Shown piece after piece: positions 26,132 to 35,447 of a stretch of 60,243 bases of DNA (within the stretch, counting starts at the first letter, position 1; every line of letters begins with the position of its first letter). The position numbers were made by a program, and so were the translations under genes. The notes under the pieces were generated by a model that made no database searches, was not told where the DNA came from, and saw only the letters and a program-made list of their open reading frames with translations. The DNA is from Deltaproteobacteria bacterium. GTDB lineage: Bacteria > Desulfobacterota > Desulfobacteria > Desulfobacterales > SpSt-501. Location of the stretch: the NCBI GenBank assembly GCA_016219005.1, contig JACRCN010000065.1, positions 1 to 60,243 of the forward strand, in the 5' to 3' direction.

Positions 26132-26730
26132 TCAATTTGGAGGTTCCTCGATCCGTTCGTGAGCCATCCTCAATCCTGAGGCATCATATGGCATCGCCTC
26201 CAAGCTTTCTGGCCGGTATTCAAGCCTATAAACGTAACACGAAAATGCAAGCGTGGGAAGTTTTTCGCGGGTTCGCTCTACAAGTCCGAAGTTAGAAGCT
26301 ATCTCAAAAATGCATCTGACGCTTGCTGGCGGCGTTGCACGGTTCTGAAAAATGCTCACCAGCTGCCGCGGCTTGCGCTTTTTCATCGGCGTGCGCCTTG
26401 CCCTCGGCTGTGATCTGTTTTTTTTGAGATGGCTTCCATCGCACCAGGCCCTCAACTCGATATGATTCGCAATGATTCCCCTGCTGACCCGATTGGCCCC
26501 GCTTGATCCGGCCTCCGATAGCGCCCAAGCTGCAAGGATACGACAGAGTTCACGCCGCCGGCATTGTGACAGAACGGCTAATCGTTTCATGTGGCACAAG
26601 TCGGGACGTGGAGTTTCAAGGCCGATACATCCAATGGGCTCGTCGTCCTGTGAGAGGATGAAGTACACGACGCCTCGGGCTTGATCTGCCGCAACCCACT
26701 GGGGAATGCAATCTTAAATCCACCGAAATG
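26132..26730 (-). pseudogene. GNAT acetyltransferase gene broken by repeat A
   Basis: The minus-strand frame reads as a GNAT acetyltransferase: VVYFILSQDDEPIGCIGLE, MKRLAVLSQCRRRELC, AAWALSEAGSSGANRV, IELRAWC. It is then interrupted by about 49 codons of repeat A copy 4, and resumes with NFGLVERTREKLPTLAFS. The RRxxGxGxx acetyl-CoA motif is degraded (RRRELCRIL). The frame happens to stay open through the insert. No clear start is present: the natural N-terminus runs into the ktrB promoter. Gene decay is the best reading. Nothing coding is seen in 25970-26131. Confidence 0.7.
26295..26436 (+). repeat. Dispersed inverted-terminal repeat A, copy 4
   Basis: 142 bp, GAAGCTATCTCAAAAATG to GAGATGGCTTC, inserted inside the acetyltransferase frame between AWC and NFGL. 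It is the clearest evidence that this element is, or was, mobile. Confidence 0.8.
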
Positions 26731-26731
26731 C

Positions 26732-26760
26732 TTGACACTCACCACGTTCGGGTCTAATGT
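26732..26760 (+). promoter_or_regulatory. Promoter of the riboswitch-ktrB unit
   Basis: TTGACA (26732-26737), a 17-nt spacer, TAATGT (26755-26760). The predicted start near 26767 coincides with the first paired base of the riboswitch. Confidence 0.65.
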
Positions 26761-26766
26761 CCGCAC

Positions 26767-26875
26767 CGCCTAATTCCGGTAACAGCCGCGAACGGGGAAA
26801 CTATGTTTCTGGGGCCTATCGCCGTGCGGCGATGGGAAACCTCGTCAGCCCTCTTTAGCTGACCTCGTAGGCATC
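26767..26875 (+). ncRNA. c-di-AMP riboswitch (ydaO/yuaA type)
   Basis: The aptamer begins with GCCTAATTCCGGTAACAGCC and GAACGGGGAAAC, continues with TGGGGCCTATCGCC and GGCGATGGGAAACC, and ends with CTCGTCAGC...TTAGCTGACCTCGTAGGC. The 3' block is the hallmark of the ydaO class. P1 is GCCTA (26768-26772) with TAGGC (26868-26872). The class is known to bind c-di-AMP and often controls potassium and cell-wall genes. Here it lies about 190 nt upstream of ktrB. The expression platform in 26880-27062 is not clear. Confidence 0.8.
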
Positions 26876-27062
26876 GATGAGGAGAACCTTCGAAGCAAAC
26901 CGGCAGGTTTCTCCCTGAACTATCTTCCGAAGGTCGGCAGCCGGCTTCGATATGCCCCTGGAACCAACCAATACCACCATTAATCTGAGTCGCGAAACCC
27001 TTTTGGTAAATGAATAAGCACCGTTCGGACTCATCAAAATTCGCGCCGAGCCCGCATCATTC

Positions 27063-28469
27063 ATGAAACAGAACAGTGCTTCATCAGATCGAGACGCCAA
27101 GGGATCCTTGCACTCCAGAACGATGGTGACCCGCCATTTGTCTCCCGAACGGCTTTTTATCTTGAGCTTTGCCGGAGTCATATCGACGGGAGCCTTCCTG
27201 CTCTGGCTGCCTTTTTCGGCGGGCAAGGCCCCGATCCCGTGGGTGGACGCTCTTTTCCAGTCGGCTTCAGCCGTATGTGTGACCGGGCTGGCCACGATCA
27301 ACGTCGGCGAGGATCTCAGCCTGGCGGGGCAGGTGGTGCTCATGTGCCTGTTTCAGGTCGGGGGGTTGGGGATCCTGACGTTTTCGGCTGTGTTCTTCGT
27401 CATCCTCGGCCGCGGGCTGGCCTCGAAAGAACACGACATCATGCAGGCGGTTTTCCTTTATGCCCCGCGCAGGGACCTGGGGTCCATTCTGAAATTTGTT
27501 CTCCTTTCTACGTTTTTATACGAGGGCGCGGGCACCCTTCTGCTTTGGGCCAGGTTTTCCCGGGACTTTCCCTGGGGCGAGTCCCTGTACCATGCCGCCT
27601 TCCTGGCCGTCTCCGCCTTCAACAACTGCGGGTTCTCGCTCTTCAGCGATAGTCTGGTGTCCTACCAGGCGGATCCGATCGTCAATCTTACCGTTATGGG
27701 ACTCATCGTGGCCGGTGGGATCGGGTTCATCGTTCACTACGAGTTGCACATGCGGATTTTCGGCAAGCAGAGAAGACTCTCGGTCCACACCAAGGTGGTC
27801 CTGCTTGCCACGGGGGTGTTGATCGCAGGCGGTGCCCTCCTGTTTTTCGTGTTCGAGAACGAACGCATCCTGAAAGACCTCCCGTGGCAGAACCGCGTGC
27901 TGGCATCCTTGTTCCAGTCGATCACTCCGCGCACCGCCGGCTTCAACACGGTGGACATCGGGATGCTTGCCAACGAGACCATCCTGCTGATGATCACCCT
28001 GATGTTCATCGGCGCATCCCCGGGATCAACCGGCGGAGGCGTCAAAACCACCAGCGTTAGCCTGCTTTTCCTGATCATGTGGAGCCGCCTGAGAGGCCGC
28101 GAAGACGTGAACGTTTTCAACCGCACCATCCCAAGAGAGCTCCTGCAGCGCACGATTTCCATCATTCTGGCGGCCTCACTGTCGGTCTGCATCATCATAT
28201 CGTTTTTGCTGCTGTCGGCGGACCACGGCGGCCCCCCGGCCGGAAGCCGCCATCTGTTCGTGGAATATATTTTCGAAACCATATCGGCGTTCGGGACCGT
28301 GGGGCTCTCCATGAATTTGACCCCGAGCCTGAACACGCCCCAGAAGCTGGGAATCATCCTGATGATGTTTGCCGGTCGGGTCGGGCCGCTGACCCTGGCC
28401 TTTTCTCTCGCGCGCATTACCGCGAGAAGCAGCTTTACCTACGCGGAAGAAGGCGTCATGGTGGGATAA
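27063..28469 (+). CDS. ktrB: Potassium uptake membrane subunit KtrB/TrkH
   Basis: A 468-residue inner-membrane K+ translocating subunit. Four M1-P-M2 repeats are visible through their filter-like loops: ASAVCVTGLATIN, SAFNNCGFSL, SITPRTAGFNTVD and SAFGTVGLSMNLTP, each with the conserved glycine. GASPGSTGGGVKTT is the gating/intramembrane loop region. ATG 27063 has no good SD; ATG 27123 (LSPERLFILSF follows) is possible. Controlled by the c-di-AMP riboswitch upstream (inference from position) and followed after 12 nt by its regulatory subunit. Confidence 0.93.
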   Translation: MKQNSASSDRDAKGSLHSRTMVTRHLSPERLFILSFAGVISTGAFLLWLPFSAGKAPIPWVDALFQSASAVCVTGLATINVGEDLSLAGQVVLMCLFQVGGLGILTFSAVFFVILGRGLASKEHDIMQAVFLYAPRRDLGSILKFVLLSTFLYEGAGTLLLWARFSRDFPWGESLYHAAFLAVSAFNNCGFSLFSDSLVSYQADPIVNLTVMGLIVAGGIGFIVHYELHMRIFGKQRRLSVHTKVVLLATGVLIAGGALLFFVFENERILKDLPWQNRVLASLFQSITPRTAGFNTVDIGMLANETILLMITLMFIGASPGSTGGGVKTTSVSLLFLIMWSRLRGREDVNVFNRTIPRELLQRTISIILAASLSVCIIISFLLLSADHGGPPAGSRHLFVEYIFETISAFGTVGLSMNLTPSLNTPQKLGIILMMFAGRVGPLTLAFSLARITARSSFTYAEEGVMVG

Positions 28470-28481
28470 GGAGGCGATGCC

Positions 28482-29129
28482 ATGAAACGTGTGGTGGTTA
28501 TTGGATTGGGGATATTCGGCTCGCAGCTGGCCCGGCAACTTTACGAAAGCGGCCTGGACGTCATCGCCATCGACAAAAACAAGGACGTCGTCCAGAGAAT
28601 CAAAGATTACAGCACCAAGGCCGTGCTGGCGGACGCGAGCGACAAGGAGATTCTCAAAAACATCGGCATTACCACAGACGATGTGGTCGTCATCTCCTTC
28701 GGCGAAGACCTTTCGGCCAGCACCCTGCTCACGCTGCACCTGAAGGAACTGAAGGTCAAGACGATCATCGTCAAGGTGCCGAACGAGGACTACAAACGGA
28801 TCTTGCTCAAGGTAGGCGCCAGCGAGGCCATCATCCCCGAGCGCGAGATGGCCAACAAGGTGGCGAGGAGCATCATATCCCCCAACGTTCTGGAGTACCT
28901 TCCGATCTCAGAGGAGTACACCATCGTCGAACTGGCGCCGCCGTCTGCCTTCGTCGGCAAAAGCTTGGCCGATCTGGATCTACGCAAGAAATACAACCTC
29001 CAGGTGATCGCCATCCGGGATGTGCTGGTCAACAAGCTGCAACTGGTGCCGCGGGCCAGCTCCGTCATCAAGGACAGCGACGTCCTGGTGATCATCGGCA
29101 GAGAGGAAGATATCCTTAAGGTCAAGTAG
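28482..29129 (+). CDS. ktrA: Potassium uptake regulatory subunit KtrA (TrkA family)
   Basis: A 215-residue cytoplasmic gating ring subunit. The N-terminal RCK_N Rossmann domain has VVVIGLGIFGSQLARQL and ends its second strand with VIAIDK. The C-terminal RCK_C domain (about 135-215, YTIVELAPPSAFVGKSL) is, in related proteins, a c-di-AMP binding site, matching the riboswitch upstream. GGAGGCG precedes the ATG. The 114 nt after it contain no feature I can support. Confidence 0.94.
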   Translation: MKRVVVIGLGIFGSQLARQLYESGLDVIAIDKNKDVVQRIKDYSTKAVLADASDKEILKNIGITTDDVVVISFGEDLSASTLLTLHLKELKVKTIIVKVPNEDYKRILLKVGASEAIIPEREMANKVARSIISPNVLEYLPISEEYTIVELAPPSAFVGKSLADLDLRKKYNLQVIAIRDVLVNKLQLVPRASSVIKDSDVLVIIGREEDILKVK

Positions 29130-29243
29130 GTGAAGACAATACGGTTGCCGAACCTGCCCAGGTTTAGTTTCCGCTAAATATCCCCGGCATCCGATCATCA
29201 TGGGAATGTCCTGTTTTATTTCCGGAGCAAGCCAACGGGTCTT

Positions 29244-30695
29244 CTATCCCCTTCGTGTCTTTTCCAGTTTCTGCAGATAGCGCTGATCGATATCGCCGGT
29301 CACATATCTGCCGTTGAAGATAGAACAATCGAATTCAGAAAGGCTCGGGTTTTCTTCCGCCACGCATTCGATGAGGTCTTCCAGTGACTGGTAAATCAAC
29401 CAATCGGCGCCGATGAGCGTTTCTACTTCTTTTTCGCTATGCGAAGATGCAATCAACTCCGAAGACGACGGCATGTCGATGCCGTAAACATTCGGATGCC
29501 GCACCGGAGGGGCGGCGGAGGCAAAATAGACTTTTTTCGCACCGGCCCGGCGGGCCATTTGAATGATCTGCCTTGAAGTGGTGCCGCGCACGATGGAATC
29601 ATCCACCAAGAGCACATTCTTGTCCTTGAGCTCCAAGCGGATGGGATTGAGTTTTTGTTTTACGGCTGTTTCGCGCTGCATCTGGCCGCTCATGATGAAC
29701 GTGCGCCCGACAAAGCGATTTTTCATGAACCCTTCATGGTAATCCACCCCCATCCGTGATGCCAGTTGCAAGGCAGAGGTGCGGCTGCTGTCGGGAATCG
29801 GGATCACCACGTCGATATCGTGATCCGGGCGCTCCCGCAAAATCTTGCGTGCCAATTTCTCACCCATCCGCAGGCGCGATCTGTAGACCGATACGCCGTT
29901 GACAATGGAATCCGGCCTTGCAAAATACACGTATTCGAAAATGCAGGGAACGAGACAAGCGTTGTCGGCACAGACGCGAGCGTGCCAACGACCGCCGGTA
30001 TCGATGAATACGGCCTCACCGGGAGCGATGTCGCGAATCAACGTGAACCCCAGAACGTCCAATGCGGCGCTCTCCGATGCGATCATGTACTCCACCCCAC
30101 CGGTCGAAATGCGTTCGCCGAAGACCACCGGCCGGATTCCGTGGGGGTCGCGGAACCCCAACACCCCATATCGATTGATCATGGCGACCACCGCGTAGCC
30201 ACCGCGACAGCGCCGGTGAACGCCCTTGACCGCTGCGAAGATGTCCTCCGGGTCGGGTTTCAGCTTGCCTATCTTCTGCAATTCGTTTGCAAGAATGTTC
30301 AACACCACCTCTGAATCCGACTCGGTGTTGATGTGGCGCAGGTCGGTTTCAAACAACTCGTGTTTAAGCTGTTGGGCGTTGGTCAAGTTGCCATTGTGGG
30401 CGAGCGCAATGCCATAGGGCGAGTTCACATAGAACGGTTGGGACTCAGTCACCGATAAAGACCCGGCCGTGGGGTAACGCACATGGCCGATGCCGATGGT
30501 CCCCAACAGCTGCTCCATGTGGCGCGCGTGGAAGACGTCGCGAACCAGGCCCCTGGATTTTCGCAGGTGGAATTTGCCATTGTGGTACGTGGCCATCCCG
30601 GCGGCATCCTGGCCACGGTGCTGCAGCACCAGCAAGGCGCTGTAAATGTCATGGCTGACATCCGTTTTCGAAACCATGCCGACAATACCGCACAT
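29244..30695 (-). CDS. purF: Amidophosphoribosyltransferase
   Basis: 483 residues, the first committed step of purine synthesis (PRPP plus glutamine to phosphoribosylamine). It begins MCGIVGMV, so Cys2 is the glutaminase nucleophile with no propeptide. [17 protein letters not shown] and LAHNGNLTN belong to the glutaminase. The PRPP loop is [18 protein letters not shown] at about residues 364-381. The Bacillus-type iron-sulfur cysteines are not evident. GGGGGAAAA precedes the ATG. The 270 nt upstream (30696-30965) hold no gene. Confidence 0.96.
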   Translation of the reverse strand: MCGIVGMVSKTDVSHDIYSALLVLQHRGQDAAGMATYHNGKFHLRKSRGLVRDVFHARHMEQLLGTIGIGHVRYPTAGSLSVTESQPFYVNSPYGIALAHNGNLTNAQQLKHELFETDLRHINTESDSEVVLNILANELQKIGKLKPDPEDIFAAVKGVHRRCRGGYAVVAMINRYGVLGFRDPHGIRPVVFGERISTGGVEYMIASESAALDVLGFTLIRDIAPGEAVFIDTGGRWHARVCADNACLVPCIFEYVYFARPDSIVNGVSVYRSRLRMGEKLARKILRERPDHDIDVVIPIPDSSRTSALQLASRMGVDYHEGFMKNRFVGRTFIMSGQMQRETAVKQKLNPIRLELKDKNVLLVDDSIVRGTTSRQIIQMARRAGAKKVYFASAAPPVRHPNVYGIDMPSSSELIASSHSEKEVETLIGADWLIYQSLEDLIECVAEENPSLSEFDCSIFNGRYVTGDIDQRYLQKLEKTRRG

Positions 30696-30965
30696 AATTT
30701 TCCCCCACTTGTGTTCGAGAGGGCTGGCCGGTTATCGAAAGTCATGAAACCGCAAGGTCAGATAGCCCAAACGAAGCGCCATAGGAGTCTGCGACCGGAT
30801 CCGCTGCACGATTCCCCTTACCGACCCTGAGAATGGGCATTTCGAAAAATGAAAGAACGAATCGATAATCAATACAAAATATGGTCGTACCTAAACTTAA
30901 TATTATATTGATTTTTAAGTTACTTATCTTTAATAACCACCCTCAGTCCCAGACCCAGAAAAGGA

Positions 30966-31010
30966 AAGGGCACTCCCCCAGGGTTTGAGGAAATGCCCTT
31001 TTGCTTTTTT
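30966..31010 (-). terminator. Hairpin after the cold-shock gene
   Basis: AAAGGGCA (30966-30973) pairs with TGCCCTTT (30995-31002). T-rich runs lie on both sides, the better one on the plus strand (nine T), so it may act in both directions. It is placed just after the stop of the cold-shock gene. Confidence 0.7.
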
Positions 31011-31025
31011 TTTAGGGAGCAGACC

Positions 31026-31226
31026 CTATGCGACGGTTACGTTAACCGCTGAGGGTCCTTTGGGGCCCTGCTGAATGTCAAAGGTAACCTTGTCACCTTC
31101 GTTCAGCGTCTTGAAACCGGCTGCGTTGATGCCCGAGTGATGGACAAACACATCCGGGCCGTTTTCCTGGGCGATGAAGCCGTAGCCCTTGCCACTGTTG
31201 AACCACTTTACCGTTCCATTAGCCAT
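31026..31226 (-). CDS. Cold-shock protein (CspA family)
   Basis: A 66-residue single OB-fold nucleic-acid binding protein. RNP1 is KGYGFIAQ and RNP2 is DVFVHHSGI; it begins [23 protein letters not shown] lies upstream of the ATG. Whether it is cold-induced or constitutive cannot be read from the sequence. The region 31227-31688 upstream has no gene I can support. Confidence 0.96.
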   Translation of the reverse strand: MANGTVKWFNSGKGYGFIAQENGPDVFVHHSGINAAGFKTLNEGDKVTFDIQQGPKGPSAVNVTVA

Positions 31227-31688
31227 GCTGACATCCTTCTCCTTTCACAATTTTCTCATGGTCCCAGACTGGAGGACGTTACATGGAGGAACGTAACTCG
31301 CCTTCAGAACGAAACCGGCCCGCCAATTAAGGACGGACCTTTATTGATTATCAAGATAATAGAGCACTCCAAAACAAAAAGCAAGCAAAAAATTTTATGT
31401 TATCCAATCCAATTCGGCCCGGGCTTTTTCCAGTTGTTCGATCGCCTCTTTGGCGCGGCGGCTAGTGAAAAAAACACTGTGCTTGGCCTTCTTCATATCT
31501 TGCCCCACGCCGGTCTCCTTGTGTTGGATGAGAGAAAATTTGGCTCGGCACGTAAAATTGGCTATAGTGAACCGGAACGGGGCCGGCGATTGGAAAAATT
31601 CGATTTTACAATTAAGGAGCTCATCAGACAGCGGGCGGCGCCATGGCAGCCGTTGCCCGGCCTGCGAAAGAGGCAAGGGGGGAAATCA

Positions 31689-32291
31689 ATGAAAGCATCG
31701 TTCTGGCTTACATGTTATCTCACGGTCGCGGCCATCGCCATGTGGGCCTGGGTGGACGCTACGCCGACCGGCGCCCAGACCGGCCCGGGCGGAGTCCAAG
31801 TTCAGCCGCCCGCGCAAGCCGCCTGGAATGAATTGCTGCGGCGCAGCCCCTTCCCTTATGCAATGCCCCTCCCGGAGCCGAGGCCGACCGCAGTCGACGG
31901 CACGTACATCAAGTCCGTCGTTGTCCAGGCCGAACTCGTCCACTGCCTGCGATGCCCCGACTATGCCCCGGCAGGCGGACTCTGGAGGATCCGTTTCGAC
32001 AAGGGCACGTTCCGGATCATCCACGCGGAGACGGCCTGGAAGAGCATCGGGACCTTCATCGTCGCCGGCGACCGCCTGCTCCTCGCCAACGACCCCAACT
32101 GCATCGACACCGTCGGGCTCTACACCTGGCGGCTGGAGGGGGGCCAGCTTTTCCTAGAGGCGATCGACGATCCGTGTGCGATCAAACTGCGTGGACAGAA
32201 CCTGACCCAGCAGCCCTGGCAAGCCTGCCGGCCGCCTACCATTGAGGCCGCCGTCACCGAGCACTGGCCGAAGCCGGCAGGGTGCGATTAA
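31689..32291 (+). CDS. Exported protein of unknown function
   Basis: 200 residues. A signal peptide spans residues 1-30 (MKASFWLTCYLTVAAIAMW to PTGAQ), followed by a Pro/Gln-rich linker. The mature part has four or more cysteines (VHCLRCPDY, DPNCIDTVG, DDPCAIKL, WQACRPP), which could form disulfides in the periplasm, and beta-rich segments (GLWRIRFDKGTFRII, LYTWRLEGGQLFLE). I do not recognise the family. The start is ATG 31689 with AAGGGGGG just upstream. It is separate from the alpha/beta hydrolase gene 40 nt later, though both run in the same direction. Confidence 0.7.
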   Translation: MKASFWLTCYLTVAAIAMWAWVDATPTGAQTGPGGVQVQPPAQAAWNELLRRSPFPYAMPLPEPRPTAVDGTYIKSVVVQAELVHCLRCPDYAPAGGLWRIRFDKGTFRIIHAETAWKSIGTFIVAGDRLLLANDPNCIDTVGLYTWRLEGGQLFLEAIDDPCAIKLRGQNLTQQPWQACRPPTIEAAVTEHWPKPAGCD

Positions 32292-32331
32292 GAATGGCTT
32301 CTAATCATTCGAACCAAAGACCCGGGCACGG

Positions 32332-33309
32332 ATGACTTCAGCGGACCCAATCGAACCCACCGAAGGGTATCTCGCCGTACCCGGCGGCAGGCTGCACTTC
32401 CTCGACTGGGGCGGTCCCGGCCACCCCGCACATTTCCTCCACGGTAACGGCTTCTGCGCCGGCGCCTACGCGCCGTTCGTCCGGCATCTGGCCGGGAAGT
32501 TGCACATCATGGCCAGCGACATCCGCGGCCACAGCGGCTCGGAATTCGAGACCATGGAACGCATCCGGAAGTGGCGGGTTTTTGCGGAAGACCTCAACCT
32601 TCTCATCCGCAGCACCCAGAAGCCGCCGGTCGTCGGCATGGGCCACTCCCTGGGCGCGGTGGCGACCGCCATTGCGGCCGCGTCGTATCCGGACCTTTTC
32701 ACGGCGCTCATCCTCATCGACCCTGTGTTTCTGCCGCCGCGCATCCTCTGGAAAGCCGCCGGCATGAGGCTTCTGGGGTTCGCGGGGGCGGGGCCGCGCG
32801 GTGAGCGCGCTCGCAAGCGCCGGCGGGCCTTCAACGGCAAAGCCGATGCTTTCCGGTACTTCGTCTCTCGCGGCATCTTCAAAAGCTGGTCGCCGGAGTT
32901 CGTCCAGGCGTATTTGGAGTGCGGGATTCTTGAAAAGGATGAACAGACGGCTGTGCTCCGGTGCGACCCCGAGCTCGAGGCTCAAATATTCGAGTCCGTT
33001 CCACTGGATGTCTGGAGCCAATGCCGAAGGATTAGCTGCCCGGTGCTGGCCGTGCGGGGGGAGCAGTCGGACGTGTTCTTAAAAGAAGCCGCCGTGCGCC
33101 TGGCGCGCACGGCGGTCGATTGCGAGGTCGTCACCATCCCGGATTGCGGCCATTTTCTGACCATGGAAAGGCCGGAGCAGTGCGCGGAGGTGATCAGGGA
33201 CTACGTGTCGCGGCGGCTGCGTCCTGAGGTCATGGCCGGCGTCAGCCCTCCACCTGTTGGATTCCCTCCAGCCTCCAGAAGGACCCGGTGGCCTTCTCGT
33301 CGCGGCTGA
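32332..33309 (+). CDS. Alpha/beta-fold hydrolase
   Basis: 325 residues. The nucleophile elbow GMGHSLGA (Ser about residue 104) and oxyanion segment HFLHGNGF are present. The acid is probably the Asp in RGEQSDVF and the histidine is in PDCGHFLTMERP. The fold is complete by residue about 300; the last 25 residues are Arg/Pro-rich and overlap the convergent Tim44 gene by 68 nt. Substrate unknown; it resembles esterases and epoxide hydrolase-type enzymes only at family level. Confidence 0.85.
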   Translation: MTSADPIEPTEGYLAVPGGRLHFLDWGGPGHPAHFLHGNGFCAGAYAPFVRHLAGKLHIMASDIRGHSGSEFETMERIRKWRVFAEDLNLLIRSTQKPPVVGMGHSLGAVATAIAAASYPDLFTALILIDPVFLPPRILWKAAGMRLLGFAGAGPRGERARKRRRAFNGKADAFRYFVSRGIFKSWSPEFVQAYLECGILEKDEQTAVLRCDPELEAQIFESVPLDVWSQCRRISCPVLAVRGEQSDVFLKEAAVRLARTAVDCEVVTIPDCGHFLTMERPEQCAEVIRDYVSRRLRPEVMAGVSPPPVGFPPASRRTRWPSRRG

Positions 33310-34135
33310 AATGCCATACTTCGCGAACCTGCTTGGCCAGTTTGTCCGCATCCCCTTCGCGCATCATGACATCGTAGAGCACCGAGGCAATCTCCTGGTT
33401 GTCGACGGACCGGACTTCGAGCAGCCTGGCATTCACGAGCAGGATCTCTGTCCGGCCGGGCTGGGGATCCTCCTGCGCCTGTCTGCTGATTTCCGCATAC
33501 ACTTCAGGGGAGGTGAACTTGCGGATATCCTCCAGATCGCGCTTGTCCCAGGAGGACTGCATGCGGGTGTAGATCGTCTGGGCGCCTTTCATGAACTCGC
33601 CCTGATCGAATCCCGGCGGGATGGGTGGGGTTGCGGGCGAGGGCTGCAGCGTTGCTTCGCCGTCGCCGGAAGATCCCCAGCCCTGCTGGGTCGAGCGTTC
33701 ATGGAAGGGGTCGGTGAAGCCGGTCGCCGACGCGGATTGGGCTACTGTCTTGCGGGAGCGCAGATAGCGCATCAAGAGCAAAAGGCCCCCGCCGAGGAGG
33801 ATGATGTCCAGCAGGCCGGGGCCCCCGAACCCGTGGCCGCCACCGAAGAGGAGCGAGCCGATCAGACCACCCATGACCAGGCCGCCGAGCATGCCTCCCC
33901 AGCGGCCCCCAATGGGTGCGGAAGCGCCCAACGGATTCTGCTGGCCCAAACCGGGCTGTGATTGGGGCGAAGTCGGGCTGAGGCTCGGGGCGGGCGCGCT
34001 GCGCTGATAACTCGGTCGGCTTCCGAATGAGCCTCCCCCTCCCAGGCGGGCCGCCTCGGCCGCTTCCTGGAAGAGATGGAAAAAGCATAGCGTGAAAATT
34101 ACAAGCACCACGAAGAAACCGCATTTTTGGGTCAT
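33242..34135 (-). CDS. Tim44-like domain membrane protein
   Basis: About 297 residues. A signal or TM segment is at the N-terminus (FFVVLVIFTLCFFHLF), followed by the typical ARLGGGGSFGSRPS region and a Pro/Gln-rich spacer. Two glycine-rich membrane segments follow (GGLVMGGLIGSLLFGG, LLDIILLGGGLLLLMRYL). The Tim44-like domain occupies about 180-297 (IYTRMQSSWDKRDLEDIR, FTSPEVYAEI, WHFSRDE). The bacterial role of these proteins is unsettled. ATG 34135 was chosen because GGAG lies 6 nt before it; an in-frame ATG 12 nt earlier exists. Its 3' end overlaps the hydrolase gene. Confidence 0.85.
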   Translation of the reverse strand: MTQKCGFFVVLVIFTLCFFHLFQEAAEAARLGGGGSFGSRPSYQRSAPAPSLSPTSPQSQPGLGQQNPLGASAPIGGRWGGMLGGLVMGGLIGSLLFGGGHGFGGPGLLDIILLGGGLLLLMRYLRSRKTVAQSASATGFTDPFHERSTQQGWGSSGDGEATLQPSPATPPIPPGFDQGEFMKGAQTIYTRMQSSWDKRDLEDIRKFTSPEVYAEISRQAQEDPQPGRTEILLVNARLLEVRSVDNQEIASVLYDVMMREGDADKLAKQVREVWHFSRDEKATGSFWRLEGIQQVEG

Positions 34136-34337
34136 CTCAAGCTCCATCCGTTAGATGATTACACCGTGAATACTCATACAATAGCAACCAACAGCCTCTT
34201 CGTCAACGCCCGGCAACATGCGGTCGGGGTCGAGCCTTGCGAGTTTGATACGGCTCTGATACAAAAAGCCCTGAACGATACGCGCTGTCGGTCAGCGGTT
34301 GCAGCCGCAAACCATGTCGAAAGATTGCGAGGTGGCA

Positions 34338-35447
34338 ATGAAACGCAGAGATTTCCTCCGTATTAATCTGGCTGCGGTCATGAGCTTAACAACAACACGG
34401 GCCGTTGCCGCCCAGCCCAACCCATCTGTCGCCGGCGGCGACATCGTGGACGCCTTCAGCCACTTTTCCTTCATCAAGATCATCGATTACCTGGAGGAAA
34501 AAGGCGGCCAGAGGCCGCATGTCTTCAGGTCTCTTTTCGCCAACACGCCGACGCTGATCGACCCCGACCGGCGTCTCGAACTGATGGACCGGTTGGGGAT
34601 CGCCCGAAGTGTGCTGGTGCCGCTCCCGTGGCTGGAAACCAGCCCGCCCGTCCATGCCGATCCGCGGCTCTGTCTGGAGGCGGCCGGCATGTTCAACGAT
34701 GCGCTCGCGGCCACGGTCGCCCGCCGGCCCGACCGGTTTGCCGGTGTCGCGCTGCTGCCGACCACGAATGCCGAGATCCTGGTGGCCGAATTCGAGCGCG
34801 CGGTGCGGGAGCTGAAATTCGCAGGCGGGATGATCGTGGTGGGGCCGACCGCCAAGCCGCCCGACCACCCGGACTACGAGCCGCTCTACCGCAAGGCGGC
34901 CGAGCTGAACGCCGGCCTGTGGATACACCCATCGCGGCCGGCGCTCTACCCGGACTATGTCGGCGAAAAGATGTCGCAATTCCAGGTCTGGCAGGGGCTT
35001 TCCTGGCTGCTGGATTCCTCCACCGCCATGGTGCGCCTGGTGTTCAACGGACTGTTCGACCGGTATCCCGGCATCAAGATCGTCATCCACCACCACGGGG
35101 CGCTGATCCCGCTGTTCGCGCAGCGGCTTCAGTACGGGTGGGATTACTTCGAGCAGAACACCGGCGTGCGGCAGCCCACCGCCATCAGTCGGCCCTACAT
35201 CGAGCATTTCAAGAAGTTCTATATCGACACCGCCACCCAGGGCAACGAGCCGCTCCTGCTCCAGATGGCGGTGAATTTCTTCGGGGTGGACCGCGTGCTC
35301 TTCGGCTCCGACTGTCCCATGGACGCCACCGCCGGTGTAGCGTTCACGACCGATGCGGTTCGAAGTGTCAACGGCCTTCAGGTCACGGAGGCGGAGCGGG
35401 CGTTGATTTTCAGGGGGAATGCCGGGCGGGTGCTGAAAACGGGGTGA
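34338..35447 (+). CDS. Amidohydrolase-2 family protein with Tat signal
   Basis: 369 residues. It starts MKRRDFLRINLAAVMS, a twin-arginine signal, so it is probably exported folded. The mature part is a metal-dependent TIM-barrel amidohydrolase of the ACMS decarboxylase-like group: DAFSHFSF stands in for the usual HxH strand, then GLWIHPSRP, IVIHHHGALIP (metal/catalytic histidines) and LFGSDCPMD (conserved Asp). The first motif has a single His (DAFSHF) instead of HxH, so metal binding may differ. GAGGTGG lies close to the ATG. It overlaps cbiR convergently by 38 nt. Confidence 0.8.
   Translation: MKRRDFLRINLAAVMSLTTTRAVAAQPNPSVAGGDIVDAFSHFSFIKIIDYLEEKGGQRPHVFRSLFANTPTLIDPDRRLELMDRLGIARSVLVPLPWLETSPPVHADPRLCLEAAGMFNDALAATVARRPDRFAGVALLPTTNAEILVAEFERAVRELKFAGGMIVVGPTAKPPDHPDYEPLYRKAAELNAGLWIHPSRPALYPDYVGEKMSQFQVWQGLSWLLDSSTAMVRLVFNGLFDRYPGIKIVIHHHGALIPLFAQRLQYGWDYFEQNTGVRQPTAISRPYIEHFKKFYIDTATQGNEPLLLQMAVNFFGVDRVLFGSDCPMDATAGVAFTTDAVRSVNGLQVTEAERALIFRGNAGRVLKTG

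Noticed and set aside
26855-27343. Minus-strand ORF across the ktrB start
   Set aside because: Its larger part is a shadow of ktrB and the rest covers the leader after the riboswitch; no domain is visible.
27516-28739. Long minus-strand ORFs under ktrB and ktrA
   Set aside because: They are shadow frames of clear membrane-protein and RCK coding sequence.
31395-31676. 93-codon minus-strand ORF between the cold-shock gene and the exported protein gene
   Set aside because: No recognisable domain, no SD, and it overlaps the likely leader of the next gene.
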